From a virus, in the IMG/VR virus record IMGVR_UViG_3300040960_002963, positions 1 to 50,763 of that record: 50,763 nucleotides of DNA; one strand, given 5' to 3'. Positions 36,909 through 43,999 of this stretch are shown in pieces. Below the pieces are notes generated by a model. That model was given only the letters and a program-made list of their open reading frames with translations, made no database searches and had not been told where the DNA came from. Each line of letters opens with the position of its first letter. The first letter of the stretch is position 1. The position numbers and the translations under genes were made by a program.

Positions 36909-39900
36909 GAATCCTACACTGTGGTGATATCCACATTAGAAATCTTAAAAGACATGATGAATACAGAGAAGTATTCAGCAAGTTCTATGAAAAAGTAAAA
37001 GAATTAAACGTTGACGCCATCTATGTTGCTGGCGACCTTGCACATACAAAGACACAACTCAGCCCAGAATACTTTGAGTTGGCTTCCGAGTTCTTGAGCT
37101 TTCTCGCAGACATCGCGCCAACGATTGTTATCCCAGGCAACCACGATGGAAACCTGCGGTCAACAAAGCGTCAAGATGCCATTACGCCAATTGTTGATGC
37201 GCTTGATCACCCAAATCTTGTTCTCTTAAAGAATTCACAAGAGTTGAAGTTAAAAAATGGTGTTGTTCTCAACCATCTCTCTGTGTTTGATGAAGATAAC
37301 TGGTGCGAGCCATCAAACCCAGACGCTATAAACATCGCTCTCTATCACGGCTCAATCAGCGGCTGTAAGACCGATAGCGGTTGGGTCATGAAAGAAGGCG
37401 AGAATAATATTTCTATTTTTGAAGAGTTCGATATGGCAATGCTTGGAGATATCCACTTGTCCAATCAGGCTCTTGATAAAGAAGGTCGATATAGATATTG
37501 CGGTAGCCTTATCCAGCAATCGTTCGGGGAAACCAACGATAAGGGTTTTCTTGTTTGGGATATCCAGGGCAAGGATGAATTCTCTGTTGAGCATCACATG
37601 CTGGAGAACCCAAACCCGTTTATCACAATCGAGCTAGACGAGGAAGGCAAGATTCCAGACGATGAAGAAGTGCCGACAAACGCAAGGCTGCGGCTGGTAT
37701 CAGATTTCAACCTGCCTCTTGTAACGAGAAACCGAGCACTTGATGTTGCCAAGGCAAGATTTAGCCCTGTTTCTGCGTCTTATCACAACCGTGGCAAAAA
37801 ACAAAGAAAAGAGCTTGAAGAAGCAAAGACGATCTCTCAAGAAGATACACGAGACTTGGCAGTCCAAGAAAAGTTGATCAAAGAGTTTCTGGAGGATTAC
37901 AAGGCTGGCGAGGACACATTAAATAAAATCTTTGCCCTCAACAAAAAGTACAACTCTGCTGTTGAAGAAAAAGAAGACGTTTCAAGAAATATCAACTGGA
38001 AGCTTAAGTCTGTTTCATGGGACAACCTGTTCAACTATGGAGAAGATAATCACATTGATTTTGATAAATTGAATGGAATTGTCGGCATCTTTGGCAAGAA
38101 CTATTCGGGCAAGTCCAGCATCATCGATTCAATTCTTTTTTCTCTTTTCAACTCAACATCAAAGAATGAAAGAAAGAACCTCAACATCATCAACCAGAAC
38201 AGGGATTGGGCACAAGGCAAGATCAACATCGAAGTGGGAAACAAGACGTATACCATTTTTAGGCAGTGCGAGAAATACACAAAGAAGCTCAAGGGCAAGC
38301 TAACAAAAGAAGCAAAGACAGATGTCGAGTTTACCGTAACAGACAACTCCACTGGAGAGGTTGAGGAACTAAACGGAACATCTCGCACCGATTCTGACAA
38401 GAACGTTAGGAGGGTCTTTGGCACTCTTGAGGACTTCTTGATCACCTCCATGAGTTCTCAAGGTGGTGCTCTAGCATTTATCAACGAGGGCTCAACAAAA
38501 AGAAAAGAGTTGCTTGCCAAGTTTTTGGACTTGGAGATCTTCGATAAAAAGTTCAAGATGGCAAAGGAGGAGGTTTCTGACCTGCGTGGTGCCCTAAAGC
38601 GAGCAGAGGGCAGAGAGTTCGACAATGATATCAAAGAGGCACAAGACAGCCTTTTAGTAAACGAAAACAAGATCTTTGCTCAAAAGAACAAGTGCAAGAG
38701 CCTTGAAGACAACTTGACTGCTCTGCAAGAGGAATTAAAAGAAGTTGAGTCTGCAATCGGCACAATCCCAGCAGAGATCATTAATGTCCGAGACTTAAAA
38801 AATAAATTGTTAAACAAGCAGCAAAGGCTTGAAAAAGCCGAAGGAGAAATAGGAGCAAACAAACTTCAGATCCAAGAGTACACCACCAAGCTTCAAAAGG
38901 CTCGTGATTTCCTAAAAGAGTTTGATATTGACTCGTACAAGGAAAAGCAAGAGCAGATTGATGAGATCAGCTCAAAGCTAAAAAAACTGGCTGGTGATGA
39001 AAAGCTTCTCACAAACGAGATCAAGACAAAACAAAGAAAGATCCAACTTCTAGGCGAAGTGCCTTGTGGTGATCAATTTAAGACCTGCAAGTTTATCAAG
39101 GATGCCTACCGAGCAAAGGACGCCATTGTCGAGGACAATAACTCTCTTGCCAAGCTTAATGTTGACAAGGGATCGTTCTTGACTGAAATTAAAAGTTTAA
39201 ACCCAACGCAGGTTGCAGACTATCTTCAAAAGCACAACATGCTCTTGAGCAAGTGTGACGGCTGGGAAAGCAGTATTGAAAAGCTCAATCTTCAGATTGA
39301 GAAAAACACAGCGGTTTCCAAAACACTAGCAGGGGAGATCGACTCCCTCAAGAAAGAGATTGCCGAGTACGAAAAAAATAAAGAAGCCATCGAGAACATG
39401 CAAAGCCTTATCGAGCAAAAGAAGGGGATTATCTCAAACATCAAACTTCAAGAGGTCAATCTTGAGCACTGCAAATCCAGCATCCTTGATCTCTATAAAG
39501 AGAACGGCTCACTTGAGCAAAGGATCGAGAGTCTACAAGCAGACAAAGCAGAGTTGGAGTCGTTGCGTGATGAGTTCTCAAGCTATGACCTGTTTATGAG
39601 ATGCATGCACCCAAACGGCATCTCTTATGATGTCATCAAGCGCAAACTCCCTGTTATCAACGAAGAGATTGCAAAAGTCTTGGCCAATGTTGTTAATTTT
39701 GAAGTTTTCTTTGAGGAAGACGGAAAAAAATTAAACATCTTGATCAAGCACCCAAAGTATGATGCAAGACCACTTGAGATGGGCTCAGGCGCAGAAAAAA
39801 CAATTGCCGCGATGGCAATCAGATTGGCCTTACTTTCTGTGTCGACTTTGCCAAAACCAGATCTATTTATCTTGGACGAACCTGGAACGGCTCTCGATGA

Positions 39901-40060
39901 GACCAACATGGAAGGGTTCATTAGGATTTTAGACATGGTGAAGAGTTACTTCAAGACAGTTCTTCTTATATCTCACTTGGAATCCCTAAAGGATTGTGTT
40001 GACAAGCAGATCACCATCGAGAGAAAAGATGGGTACGCATACGTCAACCACACAGCCTGA
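36905..40060 (+). CDS. gp47-gp46: Fused Mre11/SbcD nuclease - Rad50/SbcC ATPase (gp47-gp46 fusion)
   Basis: One uninterrupted 1051-residue frame carries both halves of the recombination nuclease complex. Residues 1-~345 form a calcineurin-like phosphoesterase with H-C-G-D8-I-H10, A-G-D44-L, and G-N79-H80-D81-G. Residues ~365-1051 form an SMC-type ATPase: Walker A G397-K-N-Y-S-G-K403-S, long coiled-coil arms (~530-930), a signature G-S-G-A-E-K (960-965), and Walker B L-F-I-L-D991-E992. The apex has C721-G-D-Q-F-K-T-C728 rather than the usual zinc-hook CxxC. In T4 these are separate genes 47 and 46; the complex resects DNA ends for recombination-dependent replication and degrades host DNA. The frame shows no trace of a lost stop or start at the junction, and both halves keep their key residues, so the fusion looks functional. 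Confidence 0.93.
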   Translation: MRILHCGDIHIRNLKRHDEYREVFSKFYEKVKELNVDAIYVAGDLAHTKTQLSPEYFELASEFLSFLADIAPTIVIPGNHDGNLRSTKRQDAITPIVDALDHPNLVLLKNSQELKLKNGVVLNHLSVFDEDNWCEPSNPDAINIALYHGSISGCKTDSGWVMKEGENNISIFEEFDMAMLGDIHLSNQALDKEGRYRYCGSLIQQSFGETNDKGFLVWDIQGKDEFSVEHHMLENPNPFITIELDEEGKIPDDEEVPTNARLRLVSDFNLPLVTRNRALDVAKARFSPVSASYHNRGKKQRKELEEAKTISQEDTRDLAVQEKLIKEFLEDYKAGEDTLNKIFALNKKYNSAVEEKEDVSRNINWKLKSVSWDNLFNYGEDNHIDFDKLNGIVGIFGKNYSGKSSIIDSILFSLFNSTSKNERKNLNIINQNRDWAQGKINIEVGNKTYTIFRQCEKYTKKLKGKLTKEAKTDVEFTVTDNSTGEVEELNGTSRTDSDKNVRRVFGTLEDFLITSMSSQGGALAFINEGSTKRKELLAKFLDLEIFDKKFKMAKEEVSDLRGALKRAEGREFDNDIKEAQDSLLVNENKIFAQKNKCKSLEDNLTALQEELKEVESAIGTIPAEIINVRDLKNKLLNKQQRLEKAEGEIGANKLQIQEYTTKLQKARDFLKEFDIDSYKEKQEQIDEISSKLKKLAGDEKLLTNEIKTKQRKIQLLGEVPCGDQFKTCKFIKDAYRAKDAIVEDNNSLAKLNVDKGSFLTEIKSLNPTQVADYLQKHNMLLSKCDGWESSIEKLNLQIEKNTAVSKTLAGEIDSLKKEIAEYEKNKEAIENMQSLIEQKKGIISNIKLQEVNLEHCKSSILDLYKENGSLEQRIESLQADKAELESLRDEFSSYDLFMRCMHPNGISYDVIKRKLPVINEEIAKVLANVVNFEVFFEEDGKKLNILIKHPKYDARPLEMGSGAEKTIAAMAIRLALLSVSTLPKPDLFILDEPGTALDETNMEGFIRILDMVKSYFKTVLLISHLESLKDCVDKQITIERKDGYAYVNHTA

Positions 40061-40310
40061 CAATCTCATCTACTTCTCTGAAGGTCGCAGAGAAGTTATC
40101 ATCTATCTTATCACCATTCACAAAAAGCTAAGCCCTCCCCAAATCTCCAACCTTTGGGAGAGGCACAGGTTCTTGACTCTAATTGAGCACAAAATGAGAA
40201 CCGACACAATAACCGATAGAACTTTAAAAAAGATACAAAATGAGATAGAATACGCTTATGAAAAGTTTGATGATTTATTTGAAATGATCAAACCTAAACT
40301 ATTTAGATAG
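40029..40310 (+). CDS. Small helical protein of unknown function
   Basis: The frame is open from 39996, but the ATG at 40029 is preceded by GAGAGAAAAG and gives a 93-residue product; I prefer that start. It overlaps the nuclease-ATPase gene by 32 bases. The protein is basic and helical, with R-R-E-V-I-I-Y-L-I-T-I-H-K-K in the first third and an I-E-Y-A-Y-E-K-F-D-D-L-F helix near the end. No cysteines, signal or membrane segment. Tight coupling to the recombination genes suggests a related accessory role, but I cannot assign one. Confidence 0.6.
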   Translation: MGTHTSTTQPDNLIYFSEGRREVIIYLITIHKKLSPPQISNLWERHRFLTLIEHKMRTDTITDRTLKKIQNEIEYAYEKFDDLFEMIKPKLFR

Positions 40311-40328
40311 AAACTGGAGGAGCGTATT

Positions 40329-40487
40329 GTGGAAATTAAAAAAGGTAGATTGAGACAAATTATCGAAGAAGAGTTGCAGAATTTTACCTCAAAGCTTAAC
40401 ACAAAAAAGATAAATGAAGGCAAAGAAGTAAACGATAGAGCTATAACTCTTCTAGAAGAATTAAGCAAAAATGGCGATAAAAACTAA
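40329..40487 (+). CDS. 52-residue protein with LRQIIEEEL motif (GTG start)
   Basis: This short gene starts at GTG 40329, six bases after a strong GGAGGAG ribosome site (40316-40322), and ends 17 bases inside the next gene. The product begins M-E-I-K-K-G-R-L-R-Q-I-I-E-E-E-L-Q-N-F and is entirely helical and charged. A comparable N-terminal helix (L-L-E-Q-M-I-R-E-Q-V-R-Q-M-L) begins the protein at 44943. The good ribosome site and the overlap with a real gene make this a likely coding gene despite its size. Alternatively the ribosome site could belong to a leader that couples translation of the lectin-like protein at 40471. Confidence 0.55.
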   Translation: MEIKKGRLRQIIEEELQNFTSKLNTKKINEGKEVNDRAITLLEELSKNGDKN

Positions 40488-41337
40488 CAGCGCAGGCATA
40501 ATCACACATAATTCGGAAGTGTTTAGTGAGCGTGGTAGATCTTTTGGTATAGCCGCTTTGGCTGGTCAACCTGTTGGGATGAGAGCTAGCCCTGTTGTGT
40601 TGGGTGGTGGTGCGCCGGATGTTCTTTTGCTCTCGGAAACCATACTAGCGGATAAGAGTCCGACATATTTATTTGATTATACATCTCTAGATAATCTAGG
40701 CTCAGATTCAGCAACGCTAGTAGCTAGTTCCCTGTATGATACACCAGTTCCAACACCAGACACATCCCTACCTGGATTATCGGGCTATATGGAAGTGAAT
40801 GATGACACAGATGCCGCCTATGTTACTTCAAATTATTCTAAAATAAATAAAAGTCAAGATAGAAGCTTTCTTGTTGTCTTTAAGGTAGTCACGCAAGCTA
40901 CAACAAGCAGCAAAGTAATTATGTCTGGCGCTGAAAATACAAACTCTGTGGCACATCAAATTTGGTCAATATCAGATTATCTAAATTTAAGGTACTATGG
41001 CGGAGGTTCTTTAAGTACAGGGAACCATACTGACGGCGGAACCGCAGAGGGCGCCCAAGTAAATAACGACACTTTATATATTGTGTGCTTGTCTTATGAC
41101 TATTCAGCAGCCACAATGACATGTAGATGGAAAAAAACAGGAGATAGAGCAGGGCACTCTTTTAAAACTTATGCAGCATCAAACTCTACAACAACAGGCG
41201 CCGTCACTCTTAGGTTTATAGGCTATTCTAGTACCTTCAATGTTCTCAAAACAGTCAGGCATTACATGGGGACTCTTTACAACTCTCAAACAACAGAACA
41301 AGAGTTTGAAAATTATTGCTCAATTTTAGAATTATAA
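40471..41337 (+). CDS. Concanavalin-like tail-fibre/adhesin protein, first copy
   Basis: This 288-residue protein has a Gly-rich stretch near residue 48 (V-L-G-G-G-A-P) after a short N-terminal segment that may anchor it to the virion. Residues ~65-288 look like a concanavalin/LamG-type beta sandwich: R-S-F-L-V-V-F-K-V, then H-Q-I-W-S-I, N-H-T-D-G-G-T, L-Y-I-V-C-L-S-Y-D and M-G-T-L-Y-N. The protein at 42777 has the same blocks in order, so the two are paralogues. Such domains on phage usually bind surface sugars. The gene follows a T4-like recombination block and precedes lysis-type genes, an atypical place for a fibre gene in T4, so I treat this as an accessory island. There is no signal peptide. 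Confidence 0.65.
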   Translation: MAIKTNSAGIITHNSEVFSERGRSFGIAALAGQPVGMRASPVVLGGGAPDVLLLSETILADKSPTYLFDYTSLDNLGSDSATLVASSLYDTPVPTPDTSLPGLSGYMEVNDDTDAAYVTSNYSKINKSQDRSFLVVFKVVTQATTSSKVIMSGAENTNSVAHQIWSISDYLNLRYYGGGSLSTGNHTDGGTAEGAQVNNDTLYIVCLSYDYSAATMTCRWKKTGDRAGHSFKTYAASNSTTTGAVTLRFIGYSSTFNVLKTVRHYMGTLYNSQTTEQEFENYCSILEL

Positions 41338-41350
41338 TTAGGAAAAACAA

Positions 41351-41695
41351 ATGGGATTGATTTACAATAGTGATGTTGGTCCACCTACCGAAGGGTATTG
41401 GACTTTTATTGTTGAACAAAGAGTGTTGCTCGTTAAGACAGATGGGATATCTTCTATCTCTGGGCAAGAAATTAATGCAAAATGGTTTCACGATAGACAA
41501 ACAATAACTCTAAGGATAGCTAAAACTCTACCAGAGCAAGTCCTAGCCGAAGTTACAATAGAGACTGGACTACCAGTCGATGATAATTTATTAAAAGTTG
41601 AACTTGAAGAAGTGGCACAGCATTTGGGTTTGTCAACCTCTGGAACAAAAGCAGAGATCATAGACAGAATAAAACAACATTTAGGAATAGAATAA
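41351..41695 (+). CDS. Small protein with C-terminal SAP domain
   Basis: The 114-residue protein starts after a TTAGGAAAA ribosome-site-like tract. Residues ~1-70 are beta-rich (Y-W-T-F-I-V-E-Q-R-V-L-L-V) and not recognised. Residues ~80-114 match a SAP motif: L-L-K-V-E-L-E-E-V-A-Q-H-L-G-L, then S-T-S-G-T-K-A-E-I-I-D-R-I, the two-helix pattern with the conserved Gly and T-K that contacts DNA. SAP domains bind nucleic acid in many phage and cellular proteins. Lying between a lectin-like gene and a holin-like gene, it has no obvious functional partner. It could be a virion or connector protein with a DNA-binding tail. Confidence 0.65.
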   Translation: MGLIYNSDVGPPTEGYWTFIVEQRVLLVKTDGISSISGQEINAKWFHDRQTITLRIAKTLPEQVLAEVTIETGLPVDDNLLKVELEEVAQHLGLSTSGTKAEIIDRIKQHLGIE

Positions 41696-41706
41696 AAGGT
41701 GACAAA

Positions 41707-41895
41707 ATGATGAAACAAATCGCAGACAGATATTTAGATAAGTTTATGAGCCGCAAGCTGCTTGTTTGGCTTACAACAACAGGGTTCCTAGTAGGCGGAT
41801 ATGTTACAAGCGATCAGTGGGTCGCAATTGCCCTAGCCTATGTCGGGGTCCAAGGCTTCGCAGATATTGCGGTAAGGTGGAAGGCAGGAAAGTGA
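41707..41895 (+). CDS. Holin-like two-helix membrane protein
   Basis: The 62-residue protein has a charged N-terminus (M-M-K-Q-I-A-D-R-Y-L-D-K-F), a hydrophobic segment at ~20-37 (L-L-V-W-L-T-T-T-G-F-L-V-G-G), a short polar turn (T-S-D-Q-W), a second hydrophobic segment at ~38-56 (V-A-I-A-L-A-Y-V-G) and a basic tail. Two membrane helices, small size and a positive C-terminus are typical of class II holins. It is followed immediately by membrane-anchored coiled-coil proteins, which fits a lysis cassette. It shares no sequence with T4 holin gpT. Two ATGs are adjacent; I keep the first. A general small membrane protein is the alternative. Confidence 0.65.
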   Translation: MMKQIADRYLDKFMSRKLLVWLTTTGFLVGGYVTSDQWVAIALAYVGVQGFADIAVRWKAGK

Positions 41896-42302
41896 TTACT
41901 TGGTTGGGCACAAAACTTTTTTTCAAGAAAGCCTGGGCTTGGCTAAAGACCTACTGGTATATTCCACTCTTGGCTTCTTGGTTGATTATCGCTTGGCTTG
42001 TGTTTAGGAAGGATAATGCAGAAGATATTCTAGATGTTTTTTACGAAGCCGAGCAAAGCTACAAAAAGCAACTAGAAGCCATTGAAAAGGCCCACGCAGA
42101 AGAAATAAAAAAAAGAGACAAAGCCCTTTCCAAGTATCAGAGAACAATCGAACAACTAGAAAAAGAACTAGAAAGGCGCAGAATGCACTTAAAAGATGCA
42201 GAGCGCGAACGAATCAAAGAACTCTCAGAAGAATTTAAAAATAAACCTGATGAATACACAAAACGAATTGCAGAGGAGTTTGGATTTGAATTTGTGGAAT
42301 AG
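41892..42302 (+). CDS. Membrane-anchored coiled-coil protein, possible inner-membrane spanin
   Basis: The frame is open further upstream, but the start is most likely GTG 41892. It overlaps the holin-like stop as GTGA and sits just after AGGAA. The 136-residue product has one N-terminal membrane helix (W-Y-I-P-L-L-A-S-W-L-I-I-A-W-L-V-F, residues ~20-37). A long charged coiled coil follows (~50-115; K-A-H-A-E-E-I-K-K-R-D, R-T-I-E-Q-L-E-K-E-L-E-R-R). This is the architecture of i-spanins, which link inner to outer membrane during lysis. It partly overlaps the next gene, as Rz/Rz1 genes often do. There is no enzymatic motif. The topology is clear; the spanin assignment is inference. Confidence 0.62.
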   Translation: MITWLGTKLFFKKAWAWLKTYWYIPLLASWLIIAWLVFRKDNAEDILDVFYEAEQSYKKQLEAIEKAHAEEIKKRDKALSKYQRTIEQLEKELERRRMHLKDAERERIKELSEEFKNKPDEYTKRIAEEFGFEFVE

Positions 42303-42765
42303 CCTTAAAGTTTTAATTTGTGCGTCTTTGGTTTTATTGATCATCGCTTTCCCAATGGAGCTTTTGGCTCAAGACTTGGAAAAGCCGAGACCATTGATAA
42401 CAAATTTAAAAAAAGATGAGCCCGCCCCTTTTGATGGTGTTCTACTTGACTCTTGGGCCATGTCAGAAATCATGGCAGAAATGGAATACGATCAAAAAAG
42501 ATTTGAATTAGAACTAGACTTTATTAAAAAGAAAAAAGACGCAGAGTGCTCCCTAGAATATGAAACACTTAAGGCAAGCTTTGATAGTTTGAAATTTAAG
42601 CACAGGGAAGTGCTCGAAATCAAAGATACTGAAATAGAAAATTTAAGAGAGATAACAACTCAAAAAAAAGATTATTCCACATTATGGTATGTGGGAGGCT
42701 TCTTATCTGGTGTCGCACTATCCGTTGGGGTGGTTTATTTGGCATCGGGTGCGTTTGGTAATTAG
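42286..42765 (+). CDS. Secreted/membrane coiled-coil protein, possible lysis partner
   Basis: The frame opens at 42196, but the likely start is TTG 42286, seven bases after GAGGAG (42273-42278); ATG 42250 lacks a ribosome site. From 42286 the 159-residue product has a signal-peptide-like start (S-L-K-V-L-I-C-A-S-L-V-L-L-I-I-A-F) with a possible cleavage site after L-L-A-Q. A charged helical middle (F-E-L-E-L-D-F-I-K-K-K-K) follows. A hydrophobic C-terminal helix near residues 130-155 (V-G-G-F-L-S-G-V-A-L-S-V-G-V-V-Y-L) completes it. It overlaps the preceding coiled-coil gene by 17 bases. Two membrane-associated ends joined by a coiled coil could form a bridging spanin-type protein. No lipobox is convincing, so it is not a classical o-spanin lipoprotein. 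Confidence 0.55.
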   Translation: MNLWNSLKVLICASLVLLIIAFPMELLAQDLEKPRPLITNLKKDEPAPFDGVLLDSWAMSEIMAEMEYDQKRFELELDFIKKKKDAECSLEYETLKASFDSLKFKHREVLEIKDTEIENLREITTQKKDYSTLWYVGGFLSGVALSVGVVYLASGAFGN

Positions 42766-42776
42766 AGGATATAGAT

Positions 42777-43943
42777 ATGGGATTTGGAAGCGGTTTTGGA
42801 GTAAATTTTACGGCGAGCACGCGCTTTAGCGGCGGAGGCGGCGGAGGCGGCAATGACCCCGCTTTTCCAACGGGTGATTTATCAATCGACGAAGATAGCG
42901 GCACCGTTAGTTTTAACATGGTTAACAACGGGGATACTCCTGCGGCGGTCGAGTTTTCTTTTAGCGGCACAAATTATCTTGAAGCCGCTGACCCCGACCA
43001 CGGCACCCCAACAAGCCCCAGTTTTGTTGTGGACCCCGACGACACGCCCCGCGAGATTCAATTCAAGCGCGGCTCTGTTGACGTTCCAGCAGAAAACACA
43101 GTCGTCACAGCTACTTACTCGTCCACAGGTGGGCCAATTGGCAGTTTTAACATCACTTTAGACCCTGTGAGTTTTTACGGCGCTGTTCGTTCGTTCGCCA
43201 CACCAACCGTCGAGTTTTCCAAGGGCGTATTAACGAACGCGGGTAGTCTTGGAAGCACTTATGATTGGATAAACAACGGCCTCGCTGGCAACTTGTCCAC
43301 GTCTCCAAGGGCGGCGCGGTCTAAGTTTGGAGGCTGGCATTTGTACGACGCAACAGGGCGCAGCTTGTCTTTGACAACGACAAACACAAACGCGCCGTTT
43401 AAGCGAGCAGCAGGCCAGTCTCGCACATGGTTGATAGCTTACGAGTCTGACAATGCTTCTGGGTATTCTCAGAGCAACTCGTACATCTCACCATACGGCA
43501 CCGGCACATCAACGACACCGGGTGCCTTGCTATATGCCACGACGGCAGGGACTAGGGCTTATTACTATAAGGACACTGGTGCTAGTAGATTGCTGGATAC
43601 AAACAACTCGCACACTGACGGAGGGTCAAGTGAGTTGTTAAAGGTCTATGGCACCTATCAAAGTCTGTGTGTTGTGGCGATTGTTTGGGATAGCGTAGCG
43701 CAAAATATTAGCGTGTATTGGAAGCAGGAAAATCATACACGCTCAGGATTCAGTTATTTTACTGAAGCTGTGCCTTCATTCGGGTTACAGAACGCGGTCT
43801 CTACTTACGACATCGACATTGTCGGCAAGGGCAACAGCAGTTCTGATGGTCGCCCTATCAAAACGTTTTACTACGGCGTATTAGATCAAACGATCACACA
43901 AGCAAATTTCCAGTCTTTACTCAACGCTGCGGGCATTGGTTAA
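42777..43943 (+). CDS. Concanavalin-like adhesin, second copy, GC-rich
   Basis: The 388-residue protein begins with a short segment and a Gly-rich linker (R-F-S-G then seven Gly). Residues ~30-135 form an Ig-like beta domain (S-I-D-E-D-S-G-T-V-S-F, then R-E-I-Q-F-K-R-G). Residues ~145-388 form a concanavalin-like domain related to the protein at 40471; matching blocks are S-H-T-D-G-G-S, V-V-A-I-V-W-D and F-Y-Y-G-V-L-D. Base composition differs sharply from neighbours: 42841-42900 has 33 G+C of 60 and 43021-43080 has 35, against 14 of 60 at 42481-42540 and 23 of 60 in gp6 at 12901-12960. This suggests recent transfer from a source of different composition. Likely a host-surface-binding fibre or decoration protein. 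Confidence 0.68.
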   Translation: MGFGSGFGVNFTASTRFSGGGGGGGNDPAFPTGDLSIDEDSGTVSFNMVNNGDTPAAVEFSFSGTNYLEAADPDHGTPTSPSFVVDPDDTPREIQFKRGSVDVPAENTVVTATYSSTGGPIGSFNITLDPVSFYGAVRSFATPTVEFSKGVLTNAGSLGSTYDWINNGLAGNLSTSPRAARSKFGGWHLYDATGRSLSLTTTNTNAPFKRAAGQSRTWLIAYESDNASGYSQSNSYISPYGTGTSTTPGALLYATTAGTRAYYYKDTGASRLLDTNNSHTDGGSSELLKVYGTYQSLCVVAIVWDSVAQNISVYWKQENHTRSGFSYFTEAVPSFGLQNAVSTYDIDIVGKGNSSSDGRPIKTFYYGVLDQTITQANFQSLLNAAGIG

Positions 43944-43954
43944 GTACTTGAGAC

Positions 43955-43985
43955 TTGACACCTGCGCGAGGATTTCTGTTATATT
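43955..43985 (+). promoter_or_regulatory. Near-consensus sigma70-type promoter
   Basis: TTGACA at 43955-43960 is a perfect -35 hexamer. TG-T-TATATT at 43977-43985 is an extended -10 differing from consensus at one hexamer position. The hexamers are 19 bases apart, slightly long but tolerated with an extended -10. It lies in the 56-base gap after the second lectin-like gene, one of the longest gaps in the window. Initiation near 43992 would leave a very short leader before the ATG at 44000. It would drive the zinc-ribbon gene and possibly the terminase/portal genes with host RNA polymerase. Confidence 0.55.
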
Positions 43986-43999
43986 TCCACGAGGGCATG

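Noticed and set aside
39996-40028. Upstream start of the small gene after the nuclease-ATPase fusion
   Set aside because: No ribosome site precedes 39996. ATG 40029 has a GAGAG tract upstream and gives a shorter overlap.
36905-40060. Treating the nuclease and ATPase as two separate genes
   Set aside because: The frame is continuous, with no stop codon or plausible internal ribosome site and start at the domain junction that would demand a second gene.
42196-42285. Upstream starts (42196, 42250) for the signal-peptide-bearing coiled-coil protein
   Set aside because: They lack ribosome sites and would put a polar stretch before the hydrophobic leader. GAGGAG sits seven bases before TTG 42286.
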